Below, one piece after another: positions 16,348 through 24,109 of a stretch of DNA of 32,920 nucleotides. The first letter of the stretch is position 1, and every line of letters begins with the position of its first letter. The DNA is from Clostridia bacterium (lineage in GTDB: Bacteria; Bacillota; Clostridia; Oscillospirales; Acutalibacteraceae): contig JAFQSP010000006.1 of assembly GCA_017409475.1 (NCBI GenBank), positions 1 to 32,920 on the forward strand, given 5' to 3'. The notes under the pieces were generated by a model. That model saw only the letters and a program-made list of their open reading frames with translations. It was not told where the DNA came from and did not search any database. The position numbers and the translations under genes were made by a program.

Positions 16348-17235
16348 GTGAAATATATTATTCTTGATTTGGAATGGAACAGCGCGTATAGCGTGAAGGA
16401 ATCCCGTTTCATCAACGAAATTATTGAAATAGGCGCGGTAAAATTGGATGAGCAGCTGAATGAGATAGGTCGATTTCAGCAGCTCATTCGCTCACAACTT
16501 AATAAAAAGCTATCCTCTCGAACAAAAAATCTTACCCATATCACAAATGAGGACATGCTCAGTGGCGTCCCGTTTAAAAAGGCACTTGCCGACTATACCG
16601 ATTGGGCCGGGGAGGACACGCTGACGATGACCTGGTCGAATACCGACCTATATGTAATTCGCGAGAATTTGAAGCTGTTTTTGAACAAGAATCGTATGGA
16701 CTTTATCGAAAAGTATGCCGATTTGCAGAAATTTGTTCAGTCAAAACTTGGTATCACGGGAAATCAGATTGCGCTTATGTCGGCGGTTGAACAGATGGGA
16801 CTTAACCCTGAAAAGTATCAGGCTCACCGAGCGCTTGGTGATGTTATCGCCTGTGCTGACTTGTTTAGGCTCACATTTGATGAAAAGGAGCTGAAGAAGT
16901 ACATTGTCGATACCACAGCTAAGGAATATTACGAGCGTCTCGATTTTAAATCCTACTACATCAGCGACTTGAATCATCCCGAGGTTGATAAGGAAAAGAT
17001 GAAGTTTGATTGTGATATTTGCGGAAATCCGATGAAGCGAATAAGCAAATGGAAATTCGTAAATAATGCGTTTAGAGCTAATTTTAAATGCTGTCACTGC
17101 GAAAATGTTTTTTCGGGAAGGGTAAGATTTAAAAAAACATATGACAAGGTAATAGTAAAGCAAAATTTTGTAAAACCGCAGCAAAAAACAGAGGACAAAA
17201 CAGAACAAAAAATTGAACAAAAAAGCACCGACTGA
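16348..17235 (+). CDS. DEDDh 3'-5' exonuclease domain protein with C-terminal zinc ribbon
   Basis: The N-terminal half (about residues 1-175) is an RNase T/DNA polymerase III epsilon-type exonuclease fold. The acidic residues Asp7 and Glu9 lie in LDLEWN, Asp100 in the middle motif, and His160 with Asp165 in HRALGD, so the catalytic DEDDh set looks complete. After a helical stretch there is a four-Cys segment, Cys222/Cys225 (CDIC) and Cys248/Cys251 (CCHC), which looks like a zinc ribbon for nucleic-acid binding. A lysine/glutamine-rich tail (KTEDKTEQKIEQK) follows. The start is GTG with GAAGGGA upstream. Whether it acts on RNA or DNA is not visible. Co-transcription with typA, a ribosome factor, makes RNA processing a reasonable but unproven guess. 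Confidence 0.85.
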   Translation: MKYIILDLEWNSAYSVKESRFINEIIEIGAVKLDEQLNEIGRFQQLIRSQLNKKLSSRTKNLTHITNEDMLSGVPFKKALADYTDWAGEDTLTMTWSNTDLYVIRENLKLFLNKNRMDFIEKYADLQKFVQSKLGITGNQIALMSAVEQMGLNPEKYQAHRALGDVIACADLFRLTFDEKELKKYIVDTTAKEYYERLDFKSYYISDLNHPEVDKEKMKFDCDICGNPMKRISKWKFVNNAFRANFKCCHCENVFSGRVRFKKTYDKVIVKQNFVKPQQKTEDKTEQKIEQKSTD

Positions 17236-17257
17236 TAGCGATAGTCGGTGTTTTTTT
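17226..17257 (+). terminator. Terminator overlapping the exonuclease stop codon
   Basis: CACCGACT at 17226-17233 pairs with AGTCGGTG at 17243-17250, followed by seven T. The stem contains the last codons of the gene and the TGA starts at its inner edge. Confidence 0.8.
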
Positions 17258-17494
17258 GTGGCAAAAAGCAGAAAAAACGGAAAAATTTATTGATTATGTT
17301 ACTCTTGATTTGTATAGAAATTTGTCAGTATTAACAATATAATTCATGTTGATATTGTCAAATTGCTAAAACAAATTAAGCTTTATTGTGTTTAATTCAC
17401 AAATTCAGCCGTTCAGCTTTATCAAAAACAAATATAAACTAACGCAGTTCAATTTATACAGTCAAAAAAACAAATAATTACAACAAAAAAATGA
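17258..17494. other. AT-rich gap before the esterase gene
   Basis: A+T-rich sequence with no supported gene or clear structure. It leads into the extended -10 promoter of the large secreted esterase. Confidence 0.4.
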
Positions 17495-17512
17495 TAGAGC
17501 GTGAAAATGGCG

Positions 17513-17523
17513 TGTGATATAAT
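17513..17523 (+). promoter_or_regulatory. Extended -10 promoter of the SGNH esterase gene
   Basis: TGTGATATAAT is present but no good -35 lies at the matching distance (the hexamer there is TAGAGC), so recognition would depend on the TG extension. The start codon is 60 bases downstream, with AGGAGG as the ribosome-binding site. Confidence 0.6.
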
Positions 17524-17582
17524 AAAAATGTAAAAAATTCATTAAAGTTCGAAAAAACTTTGTGAAATTAGGAGGAAAATCA

Positions 17583-20500
17583 ATGAAAACCGCTTTATTT
17601 AGAGCAATTTCAGCTGTACTTTCGGTTATCATGCTGGTATCAATGATGTCGTGCCTTTTCGGTATTACAGTTTCAGCTGCCGAAGTAGAAAAGGACAGCG
17701 GAAATATGCCGACCTACATTTTTGACACTGCATATTGGGAGACCAATTATAAGGAATATTCAAAGGCGCTTCCTGATGGTTCAACCCGTTTCAATTATCT
17801 TGTGCATGGTGATTTGGGCACGACCCTTATGAACGAAGCCATCGAATTTGACGTAAAGTCACCTAATGATTGGGCGGTTGGACTCAGATGCGATTCGTTG
17901 TTCACCGATGGATACAGAGTGGGTTATAACGGACAGCATCTTTTTATAGCCAGAATTAGTGATACATCTACAATTCTTGCTACCTCAGTTTGTGATGCTA
18001 CCTACACCGACCTTTACAATCCGTCTCAGTGGCACCGTGTGAAAATTACATTCGAGGATACCAACAATTACACATCGATTGAGGTTGAAATCGATGACAA
18101 GCCGGTTCCTTTTGTAGATAATGCTATATACAGCACCTCGAATATTAACGTTCTTGAATCCGTTTTGACCGATAGAAAGACACTCGGTGGCAAGTTCTAT
18201 GACTTTGACCCGATTCGTCGCGAACTCAATACATATATCGAAATCAATCCCGAAAAGATTGCACAGACAGCGATGACAGCCGCTATCAATCCGAGAGGTG
18301 TTATGTATCTGCGCTCGGTTGATGCCGATCTCACTAACGCTACCGACCCGTATAGAATTACCTTTATCGGTGACTCTATTACACACGGCGTTGCAGTTAA
18401 GCATAACCAGACATTATCTCACGAGGTAAATGAGTTGCTCGGCTATAACTATGACTGTTATAATGCCGGCGTTTCAGGTACCATGGCTTACGTAGGAATT
18501 GGTCGTAATCAGACCTACGTTTATCAGAATCAGTTTGTCGCAGCAAAGGGAAATCGAGCTGACCTTGTAGTTGTTATGCTCGGAACAAACGATTCAAGAT
18601 GCATAATGGACAGCGATGAGGTTATGTTTACCGGTGACGAGCTCGAATCATGGCACCAGAGATGGTTAACTGAGTACAGTGACCTCGTTGATGCTGTTAA
18701 TTACGAGGGTACACAGCTCGTATTTGTTACACCGCCCTGGCTTTGTATTCAGAACTGGACCGACGAAACCATCAGAAAGATGGGCGAATGGGTAAGAGAA
18801 TTGGCTGATATGTATGATAACGCAGTTCTCTTTGACATGTACGCAGTAACCGAGAATAAACCTGAATGGCTCGATGACAAGCTTCATCCGAACGCAACCG
18901 GATACGAAAATATGGCATCGGCGTTTACCACTTGGCTGGTTAACGAATCGGGCATCAGCTTGAATAAAACTGCCGCCAGAACAATTGATATTTCCCCTGT
19001 TGATAATTCCGATTACAAGGAAGCACATTCCGCTGTAATCAACAACTATTCGGGAACATTTAATAAAAATAATTTCAATATCATTTCGTCAAGCTATGAC
19101 GTTGAGCTTGGTGATAATTACATTCAGGCTATGGATAGCGATGTTGCAGCTATAATGGGCGCAATCAGTAATGATAAGTATAGCTTGGGCTCAAAGTGGT
19201 CTGTCACATTCCAGTATAAGCAGCCCTCCACACCCAGCAAGACTATTGACCCCGCAACAACTAATTGGGTAGCAGGACAGTATCGCTATTCAAATATGAC
19301 CATCGGCAATATCGAGCTCAAAATGTATCATTTCAAGAATAGCAATACATCAAATTATACCAGCGGATACCGTGTTTTATACAATAATATAGATGTTATC
19401 GATCCTGTAGCGGCAAACAACTTCCTCGCTGACGCAACCTACAAGGTTGAATATTTGCGCGGAGAGTTGAAGATTACTCGCACAAATGATAATTTTACCA
19501 TTTGCAACGTTGATTTGAAGGATTTAGACAATCCCGTTGCTGCTGATTATCGCTTTGATAATCTTAGATTGGCAATGACCATGTACGAATCCGAGGCTTA
19601 TTGCCGTTGGGATACTTTGATTGTCGAATCGAGCGACCCCGTTGTTGGTAATTACGACATCACCCCTACCGAAAACGGTCATATCGAGGTTGATGGAGTT
19701 ATTCTCGATTCAGAAAATAAGCTTTACATCGGCGAAAACGTTGTACTTAAAGCTGTTTGTGACACCGAAGGATACATGTTCTCAAAATGGGTTGACGGTA
19801 ATGGAAACAAGCTTTCTACCGACACTGAATACCCGCTTTCTATCACTGAAGATGAGATTGTTATCAAAGCCGTGTTTGAAAAATTCTGTGCTTATGCTGA
19901 TATGAATATTAGCGCGCAAGCAGGCGGAAAGTATTATATTGATGGCGCGGCTTATGATTATAATAAGGATTATCTTGTTGGCGAGGAAGTAACCCTTTCA
20001 GCCGAGGCGAATAGCGGATACGAATTTGGCTACTGGCTCGATTCATTCGGAAATATTGCATCGGATAAGGCATCATTTAAGGTAACACTTACATTAAACA
20101 CCGAATATACCGCAGTATTCTTTACCACAGGTGCAACCAATGCGACAATAGTATTTGTCGGACGTGGCGGAGTTATCACCGGCACACAGACTGTTGCAGT
20201 AGGAAGTTCGTTAACCCTTCCTAAAATGCCTAATAGCTATGGCTACACCTCATTGTACTGGGATGTTAACGGCGCAACTATGGATGCAGGCGATACATTT
20301 ACCGTTCAGCAGAGCTTGGTTATCAAGGCTGTATATTCAAGGGATGAAGCTCAGTATACCGTTTCGGTCGAAGGTGGAACAATTGATGGACGTCAGTCAA
20401 AAACCTTTGCTTATAATACAAAGGTTACAGTTGCCTTTGATAATTCGCTTCTCGGCGATGACGAGGCTTTCCTCGGTTGGCATAATGCTGCATCGACTAA

Positions 20501-20951
20501 TGATAGTTCAATAATCAGCTACGAGCAGGTATATACCTTCTATGTAGGTGCTGATGTAAACCTCGTTGCCGTAATTGCAAAGTCATACGCAGATGCTAAG
20601 CCGGTTACAGACGTTACTGATGTTACCTTAATCGAAAACGGTAAAAAGGCAACATTCCTTACCGAGCGTACAGTTCCTACCGGCTATACGGTTGTTAAAT
20701 CAGGCGTAATCTATACCGCTGATGAAACAAAGGCCGAATCGCTTACAGTTGATAATGTTGGCGATAAGATTTATACAAAGACAGCTGCATCAACATTGCC
20801 TAACGGTCAGTTGAGACTTACGCTTTCGGCAAAGAACGGCTCAGCAATCACAGTATACGTTGTTTCGTACCTTACCTATCTTGATAACGTAGGAAATGAA
20901 TATACAATTTACTCCGACGTATTCAGTGCAACAACCGTTGCCGCTTCATAA
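17583..20951 (+). CDS. Large secreted SGNH/GDSL-type esterase with InlB-like repeat modules
   Basis: The start at 17583 has AGGAGG at a good distance; the frame opens seven codons earlier without one. The 1122-residue product has a signal peptide (about 1-33, ending VSAAE). A beta-rich N-terminal domain (about 45-235) comes next, then an SGNH hydrolase domain (about 256-455). Its blocks are GDS with nucleophile Ser265, Gly299 in NAGVSGT, Asn336 in GTND, and Asp432/His435 in DKLHPN. A second LamG-like beta domain (about 480-680) follows, then at least two divergent InlB/bacterial-repeat modules (GYMFSKWVDGNG; GYEFGYWLDSFGN) and a further beta tail. No sorting signal or membrane anchor ends it, so it is probably released or held non-covalently. 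The family deacetylates polysaccharides or cleaves other esters; the substrate is unknown. Confidence 0.9.
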   Translation: MKTALFRAISAVLSVIMLVSMMSCLFGITVSAAEVEKDSGNMPTYIFDTAYWETNYKEYSKALPDGSTRFNYLVHGDLGTTLMNEAIEFDVKSPNDWAVGLRCDSLFTDGYRVGYNGQHLFIARISDTSTILATSVCDATYTDLYNPSQWHRVKITFEDTNNYTSIEVEIDDKPVPFVDNAIYSTSNINVLESVLTDRKTLGGKFYDFDPIRRELNTYIEINPEKIAQTAMTAAINPRGVMYLRSVDADLTNATDPYRITFIGDSITHGVAVKHNQTLSHEVNELLGYNYDCYNAGVSGTMAYVGIGRNQTYVYQNQFVAAKGNRADLVVVMLGTNDSRCIMDSDEVMFTGDELESWHQRWLTEYSDLVDAVNYEGTQLVFVTPPWLCIQNWTDETIRKMGEWVRELADMYDNAVLFDMYAVTENKPEWLDDKLHPNATGYENMASAFTTWLVNESGISLNKTAARTIDISPVDNSDYKEAHSAVINNYSGTFNKNNFNIISSSYDVELGDNYIQAMDSDVAAIMGAISNDKYSLGSKWSVTFQYKQPSTPSKTIDPATTNWVAGQYRYSNMTIGNIELKMYHFKNSNTSNYTSGYRVLYNNIDVIDPVAANNFLADATYKVEYLRGELKITRTNDNFTICNVDLKDLDNPVAADYRFDNLRLAMTMYESEAYCRWDTLIVESSDPVVGNYDITPTENGHIEVDGVILDSENKLYIGENVVLKAVCDTEGYMFSKWVDGNGNKLSTDTEYPLSITEDEIVIKAVFEKFCAYADMNISAQAGGKYYIDGAAYDYNKDYLVGEEVTLSAEANSGYEFGYWLDSFGNIASDKASFKVTLTLNTEYTAVFFTTGATNATIVFVGRGGVITGTQTVAVGSSLTLPKMPNSYGYTSLYWDVNGATMDAGDTFTVQQSLVIKAVYSRDEAQYTVSVEGGTIDGRQSKTFAYNTKVTVAFDNSLLGDDEAFLGWHNAASTNDSSIISYEQVYTFYVGADVNLVAVIAKSYADAKPVTDVTDVTLIENGKKATFLTERTVPTGYTVVKSGVIYTADETKAESLTVDNVGDKIYTKTAASTLPNGQLRLTLSAKNGSAITVYVVSYLTYLDNVGNEYTIYSDVFSATTVAAS

Positions 20952-20972
20952 GTCGAGCGAAGACCAATCCTC

Positions 20973-21436
20973 TAAATAACTAAAACAAATCACGCTATGC
21001 ATTGTAGAAATGTTCTTAGCGAACATTTCTACAGCTCTATTCGCCTGACGGCGAGTTGTATTGCTGCGCAGTGATATTCGGCTTTCAGCCGAGTGATATT
21101 TGCTTCGCAAGTTTATGGGCGAATAGAATATCACTGAAGCCGCAAGGCTTTAATATCACTTTCTTTTGAAATATTTCGCCATAGGCGAGGGATTTTCAAA
21201 AGAAAATATCACGCTGACTTTGGTCAGCATATCACTCAACAGACAAAAAGAAAGAGAAGACTCGTAATATACGAATCTTCTCTTTTCTGTTGTTAATGGG
21301 TTTGAGCTACTGCGCAAGTGCATTTGTACATACAAATGCGATGCTGGTTCTAACTTAATATATTATTGATTGCTAAAATAAAAAACTTCGCTAACAGCGT
21401 TATGCATTTCGCATAGCGTGATTTTTTAGCTATTTA
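20973..21436. repeat. Non-coding element with ~26-bp terminal inverted repeats, MITE-like
   Basis: The gap between the convergent esterase and lipoprotein genes is bounded by matching inverted ends. The left end at 20973-21000 and the complement of the right end at 21411-21436 share TAAATA(A/G)CTAAAA, then, after a 2-base indel, AATCACGCTATGC. The right end stops two bases before the stop codon of the neighbouring gene. The interior holds no reading frame of note but many perfect hairpins: 21003-21015/21021-21033 (13 bp), the array at 21037-21235, a long imperfect AAAGAGAAGA/TCTTCTCTTT stem at about 21238-21291, and 21320-21328/21331-21339 (9 bp). No clear target duplication was seen. It may be a MITE-type mobile repeat or a compound terminator between converging genes. 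Confidence 0.65.
21037..21235. repeat. Array of small hairpins separated by GTGATAT / ATATCAC words
   Basis: Two GTGATAT words (21071-21077, 21093-21099) are followed by four complementary ATATCAC words (21128-21134, 21153-21159, 21206-21212, 21229-21235). Between them sit perfect mini-hairpins: TCGGCT-TTC-AGCCGA (21078-21092), TTGC-TTC-GCAA (21100-21110), AAGCC-GCAA-GGCTT (21137-21150), a 12-bp TTTCTTTTGAAA stem (21160-21171/21194-21205) enclosing TCGCC-ATA-GGCGA, and GCTGAC-TTTG-GTCAGC (21213-21228). CTATTCGCC at 21037-21045 can also pair with GGCGAATAG at 21118-21126. The heptamers can pair across the centre, giving a branched cruciform or RNA. Confidence 0.85.
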
Positions 21437-21438
21437 AA

Positions 21439-22887
21439 TTATTTAGAATAGTTGATGGTTTTATCCTTTTCGATATCATCAAAGGTTATGTTCATTTTCC
21501 GGGGATTTGTGTTATATCCGACAACGCCTAAAGGATGATATCCTCCGTTAATATAATTTTCGCAGGCCAAGCGGATAGCCGGCTTATTGCACGAAGGGTC
21601 ATTGATGCTGATTGCGACAATATATGATTTGCCTGAAAGGCTTTCCGGTACTTTGGTAGATAGCTTGAAGGTATGGCTTTCGGCAGGAATGGAATATTCC
21701 TCTTTTGCAACATTATATTCGTCACCGGGATAAATTTTAGATATTTCGGCATCAAAGCGCGTGCTGTAAACGGGCTTTAACGTTTCGGTATCCAAAAGGG
21801 AAAGGGTCAAATCCCAATCGTAATAAAATGGAGCCGAGCCATCGTTTCTGATTGCAATTTCGGCATTTAAGCTGTTATCTGCTCCTATTTTTTCGGTATG
21901 TCCGAATTTTTCGATTATAAAGCGATATCCGAACGCCTTTTGAATTTCGGCAGCTCCTTCGGCGGCTGCTTTGTCGTTCTTATCGTATTGACATACCCAG
22001 CCTAATCCTGTTGCATGGAGTTTTTTTATCCACTGAATGAGCCAGTCACGATGAGCCTTATCCGAAACGGTATCGGTAGGATTATCTCCGGGTTGGGTTC
22101 TGTAATTGCCCCAGTCGTATGCAGTTTCGCCGCCGACTATGTTAGTTTTCCAGAAATCACCGCGTTCCAGTATGGGATCTACTTCATATAATGCGTCCAT
22201 ATGCCCAAAGGAATCCCAATAAACGCCAAAATCATAGTCCTTAAAATTAGATGCATATCTAATTTGCACCTTTTTATTCTTAAAGCTTTCGGTAAAAGCG
22301 TCACCTAAAACCTTTTGAGCTTCTTCCGTAATGTTTTCGGGCAAACCAAGCTTGTTTCCGTACAGGTGCTGTTCTCCCCAGAAACCGTACATTCCCATTT
22401 CGATATAAGCAATGCGAGGGTCATTGTCCCAAGCTTCGCCCATTTTTTTAATCAGATTGACCGCTCTGTCATAGAATTCCTGACTTGTAAAATCGTATTT
22501 TACCATATCTTCAGGCCAGTATTCGTCATTATTTACTCGGTCTGCACCCGGCCATACCAAATATACTCGCGGAATAATACGAATATTTCTTTCGGGCATA
22601 TCGCCCCATTTTTCGTTGGTGTAGTCTATAATTTCCTGAACGGTGGAATCGGCATTTTTTTCAATTGCATTCCACGGTACATAATCGCGTATGGTTGTAA
22701 TATATCCGTCGGTTTGGTCCATAAAGCCGCCTCTGAATCCGCACATCGGATTCGAAAAAGCGTCCTCGTATTCATTCGGTTCTATAAAAATCATGTTGGT
22801 TACACCCGCTTTTTCACAGGATGAAAAGGAAAGGGTCAATGCAATGATTGCAATTAAAGCCGTGATTTTGATAAAATAATGTTTCAT
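21439..22887 (-). CDS. DUF4832/DUF4874-type lipoprotein, glycosidase-like
   Basis: The 482-residue product has a lipoprotein signal peptide with lipobox SFSSC (Cys24), so it is anchored outside the membrane. The next part (about 38-335) resembles the DUF4874/DUF4832 pair: NPMCGFRGGF near the N-terminus, WGDMPERNIRIIPRVYLVWP, an EMGMYGFWGEQH strand end with acidic residues typical of a TIM-barrel glycosidase, and GLGWVCQYDKN. A C-terminal beta-sandwich (about 335-470) follows. From memory these domains occur in proteins annotated as beta-galactosidase-like or carbohydrate-active, but no activity is established. It has its own TTGACA/TAAAAT promoter. It is convergent to the esterase gene, and both could act on glycans at the cell surface. 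Confidence 0.8.
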   Translation of the reverse strand: MKHYFIKITALIAIIALTLSFSSCEKAGVTNMIFIEPNEYEDAFSNPMCGFRGGFMDQTDGYITTIRDYVPWNAIEKNADSTVQEIIDYTNEKWGDMPERNIRIIPRVYLVWPGADRVNNDEYWPEDMVKYDFTSQEFYDRAVNLIKKMGEAWDNDPRIAYIEMGMYGFWGEQHLYGNKLGLPENITEEAQKVLGDAFTESFKNKKVQIRYASNFKDYDFGVYWDSFGHMDALYEVDPILERGDFWKTNIVGGETAYDWGNYRTQPGDNPTDTVSDKAHRDWLIQWIKKLHATGLGWVCQYDKNDKAAAEGAAEIQKAFGYRFIIEKFGHTEKIGADNSLNAEIAIRNDGSAPFYYDWDLTLSLLDTETLKPVYSTRFDAEISKIYPGDEYNVAKEEYSIPAESHTFKLSTKVPESLSGKSYIVAISINDPSCNKPAIRLACENYINGGYHPLGVVGYNTNPRKMNITFDDIEKDKTINYSK

Positions 22888-22983
22888 ATGATTCTACCTT
22901 GCATTTTATAGTTTGGTTAAAATTTCACTTCGGAATTTAGTTGTTGAGCAAAAATTCGCCGTTGAAATTTAAATATCTTATGT

Positions 22984-23012
22984 ATTTTACAAAATTCTGA
23001 TATCAATGTCAA
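22984..23012 (-). promoter_or_regulatory. Promoter of the DUF4832-type lipoprotein gene
   Basis: On the minus strand, TTGACA (plus positions 23007-23012) and TAAAAT (22984-22989) are separated by 17 bp. The predicted leader is about 90 nt, with AAGGTAG before the ATG. Confidence 0.75.
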
Positions 23013-23054
23013 GTTGAGATAAAATATATCCGGGTATTTATTTCCAAAAATGAC

Positions 23055-23096
23055 AAAAAATCGATTCCGCTTTTAAAAAGCGAAATCGATTTTTTT
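23055..23096. terminator. Terminator after spoVT
   Basis: AAAAAATCGATT at 23055-23066 pairs with AATCGATTTTTT, and an inner CGCTTTT/AAAAGCG stem is separated by one C/A mismatch. The terminal A/T runs make it usable in both directions; spoVT reads into it. Confidence 0.75.
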
Positions 23097-23174
23097 GCTT
23101 TAAATGAGATTACATGCGCCCGATATGGTGGCGTTTGAACAGCAGATGTGCTATAAAAACAGCGTAGAATATTT

Positions 23175-23717
23175 TTATTCCTCCATTTGCTTTCCGAGAA
23201 AGGTTGCGGCAACCTGTGCCAGCTTGACGTCGGTATCGTCGGGAATATAGCTGTCGTCGGGGAGAATGAGGGCAATCGAGCCGCAAATATCGCCTGCGCT
23301 GATGATTGGCATGACAATTGCTGCCTTGTAGTCAACCCCTTCGAGAGGACTGACCGATTTCATATCGGCTGCGGTGCGGATAAAGGGACGTCTTGCGTCA
23401 ACAATGTCCTCGTATTCGGGGGTAAGTCGGCGTTCGAGCACCTCTTTTTTCGAAATTGCTCCGGCGGCGATACAATGGTCGCGGTCGCAGATGATAACCG
23501 ACATTGGTGTTGATTTGATAAGCGATTCGGTGTAAAGCGCCGCAAAGTTTGACAGCTCACCAATCGGCGAATATTTTTTAAAAATAACTTCACCATCCGC
23601 ATCGGTATAAATTTCCAACGGGTCTCCCTCACGGATACGCATAGTTCTTCTAATTTCTTTCGGAATAACAACACGACCCAAATCGTCAATTCTTCTCACA
23701 ATACCTGTTGCTTTCAT
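23175..23717 (-). CDS. spoVT: Stage V sporulation protein T
   Basis: SpoVT is a transcription factor that tunes late forespore gene expression under sigma-G. The 180-residue product has the N-terminal SpoVT/AbrB swapped-hairpin DNA-binding domain (MKATGIVRRIDDLGRVVIPK with RRTMRIREGDPLEIYT, residues 1-38). A C-terminal GAF-like domain (about 56-178) with ITAAG-type core segments follows. The length is standard. The start at 23717 is chosen from AAAGGAG upstream and the invariant N-terminus; an ATG eight codons earlier has no such site. Its presence is the best sign in the window that the organism forms, or descends from forms of, endospores. A truncated paralogue lies at 25847-26029. Confidence 0.95.
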   Translation of the reverse strand: MKATGIVRRIDDLGRVVIPKEIRRTMRIREGDPLEIYTDADGEVIFKKYSPIGELSNFAALYTESLIKSTPMSVIICDRDHCIAAGAISKKEVLERRLTPEYEDIVDARRPFIRTAADMKSVSPLEGVDYKAAIVMPIISAGDICGSIALILPDDSYIPDDTDVKLAQVAATFLGKQMEE

Positions 23718-23805
23718 ATATAAATTCTCCTTTAATTTCAAATCGTGTTGTTATTATTTGTGATAAAAGGGAATTTATACTGAGAGATTTACTTTTGAAA
23801 TGAAA

Positions 23806-23816
23806 TGTGATATAAT
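23806..23816 (+). promoter_or_regulatory. Extended -10 promoter ahead of the DUF4304-like fragment
   Basis: TGTGATATAAT is the same 11-mer as upstream of typA and the esterase gene. The hexamer at a 17-bp spacing is TTTACT. The GTG start is 20 bases downstream. Confidence 0.55.
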
Positions 23817-23836
23817 AAATTAAAGGCGGTGATTTT

Positions 23837-24109
23837 GTGAAACACTTTTTACCCGAAGAAGAACTAATTGAATATGTAAAGCCTTATTTGAAAGCAAAAG
23901 GGTTTAAGAAAAAGAATAAAACTTGGACAAAAGATATCGGTGACTTTACAATTTATTTTTATGTGCAAGGCAGTTGTTTTTCAAAAGAAACATATTATAT
24001 AAGACCAAGTATTCGTATCAATGCGCTTCCCTTTCCCATTGTGCGCAATTTTGCCCTAATGGGTATTTCGTTTTTTGCACTGGGAGGGAAAGTATGTTTG
24101 GTGTTGTGA
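23837..24109 (+). CDS. Truncated DUF4304-like protein, probably chimeric
   Basis: The GTG start has an AAAGGCGG leader. The first 65 or so residues (ELIEYVKPYLKAKGFKKKNK, then TWTKDIGDFTIYFYVQGS) resemble the start of DUF4304-type proteins, which I recall as at least about 130 residues long. The last 25 residues (SFFALGGKVCLVL and before) are hydrophobic, unlike that family, and run into the start of the metallophosphoesterase gene, overlapping it by 16 bases. The simplest reading is that a DUF4304-like gene lost its 3' part when another DNA segment was joined to it near 24030. Function unknown. Confidence 0.5.
   Translation: MKHFLPEEELIEYVKPYLKAKGFKKKNKTWTKDIGDFTIYFYVQGSCFSKETYYIRPSIRINALPFPIVRNFALMGISFFALGGKVCLVL

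Noticed and set aside
21071-21099. Promoter activity of the GTGATAT words in the array
   Set aside because: The words continue as TCG or TTG instead of AAT, so no TATAAT box is formed.
21071-21235. CRISPR array suggested by evenly spaced GTGATAT/ATATCAC words
   Set aside because: The repeat is only 7 bp, changes orientation within the array, and the intervening sequences are palindromes of unequal length, not unique spacers. No cas gene is near.
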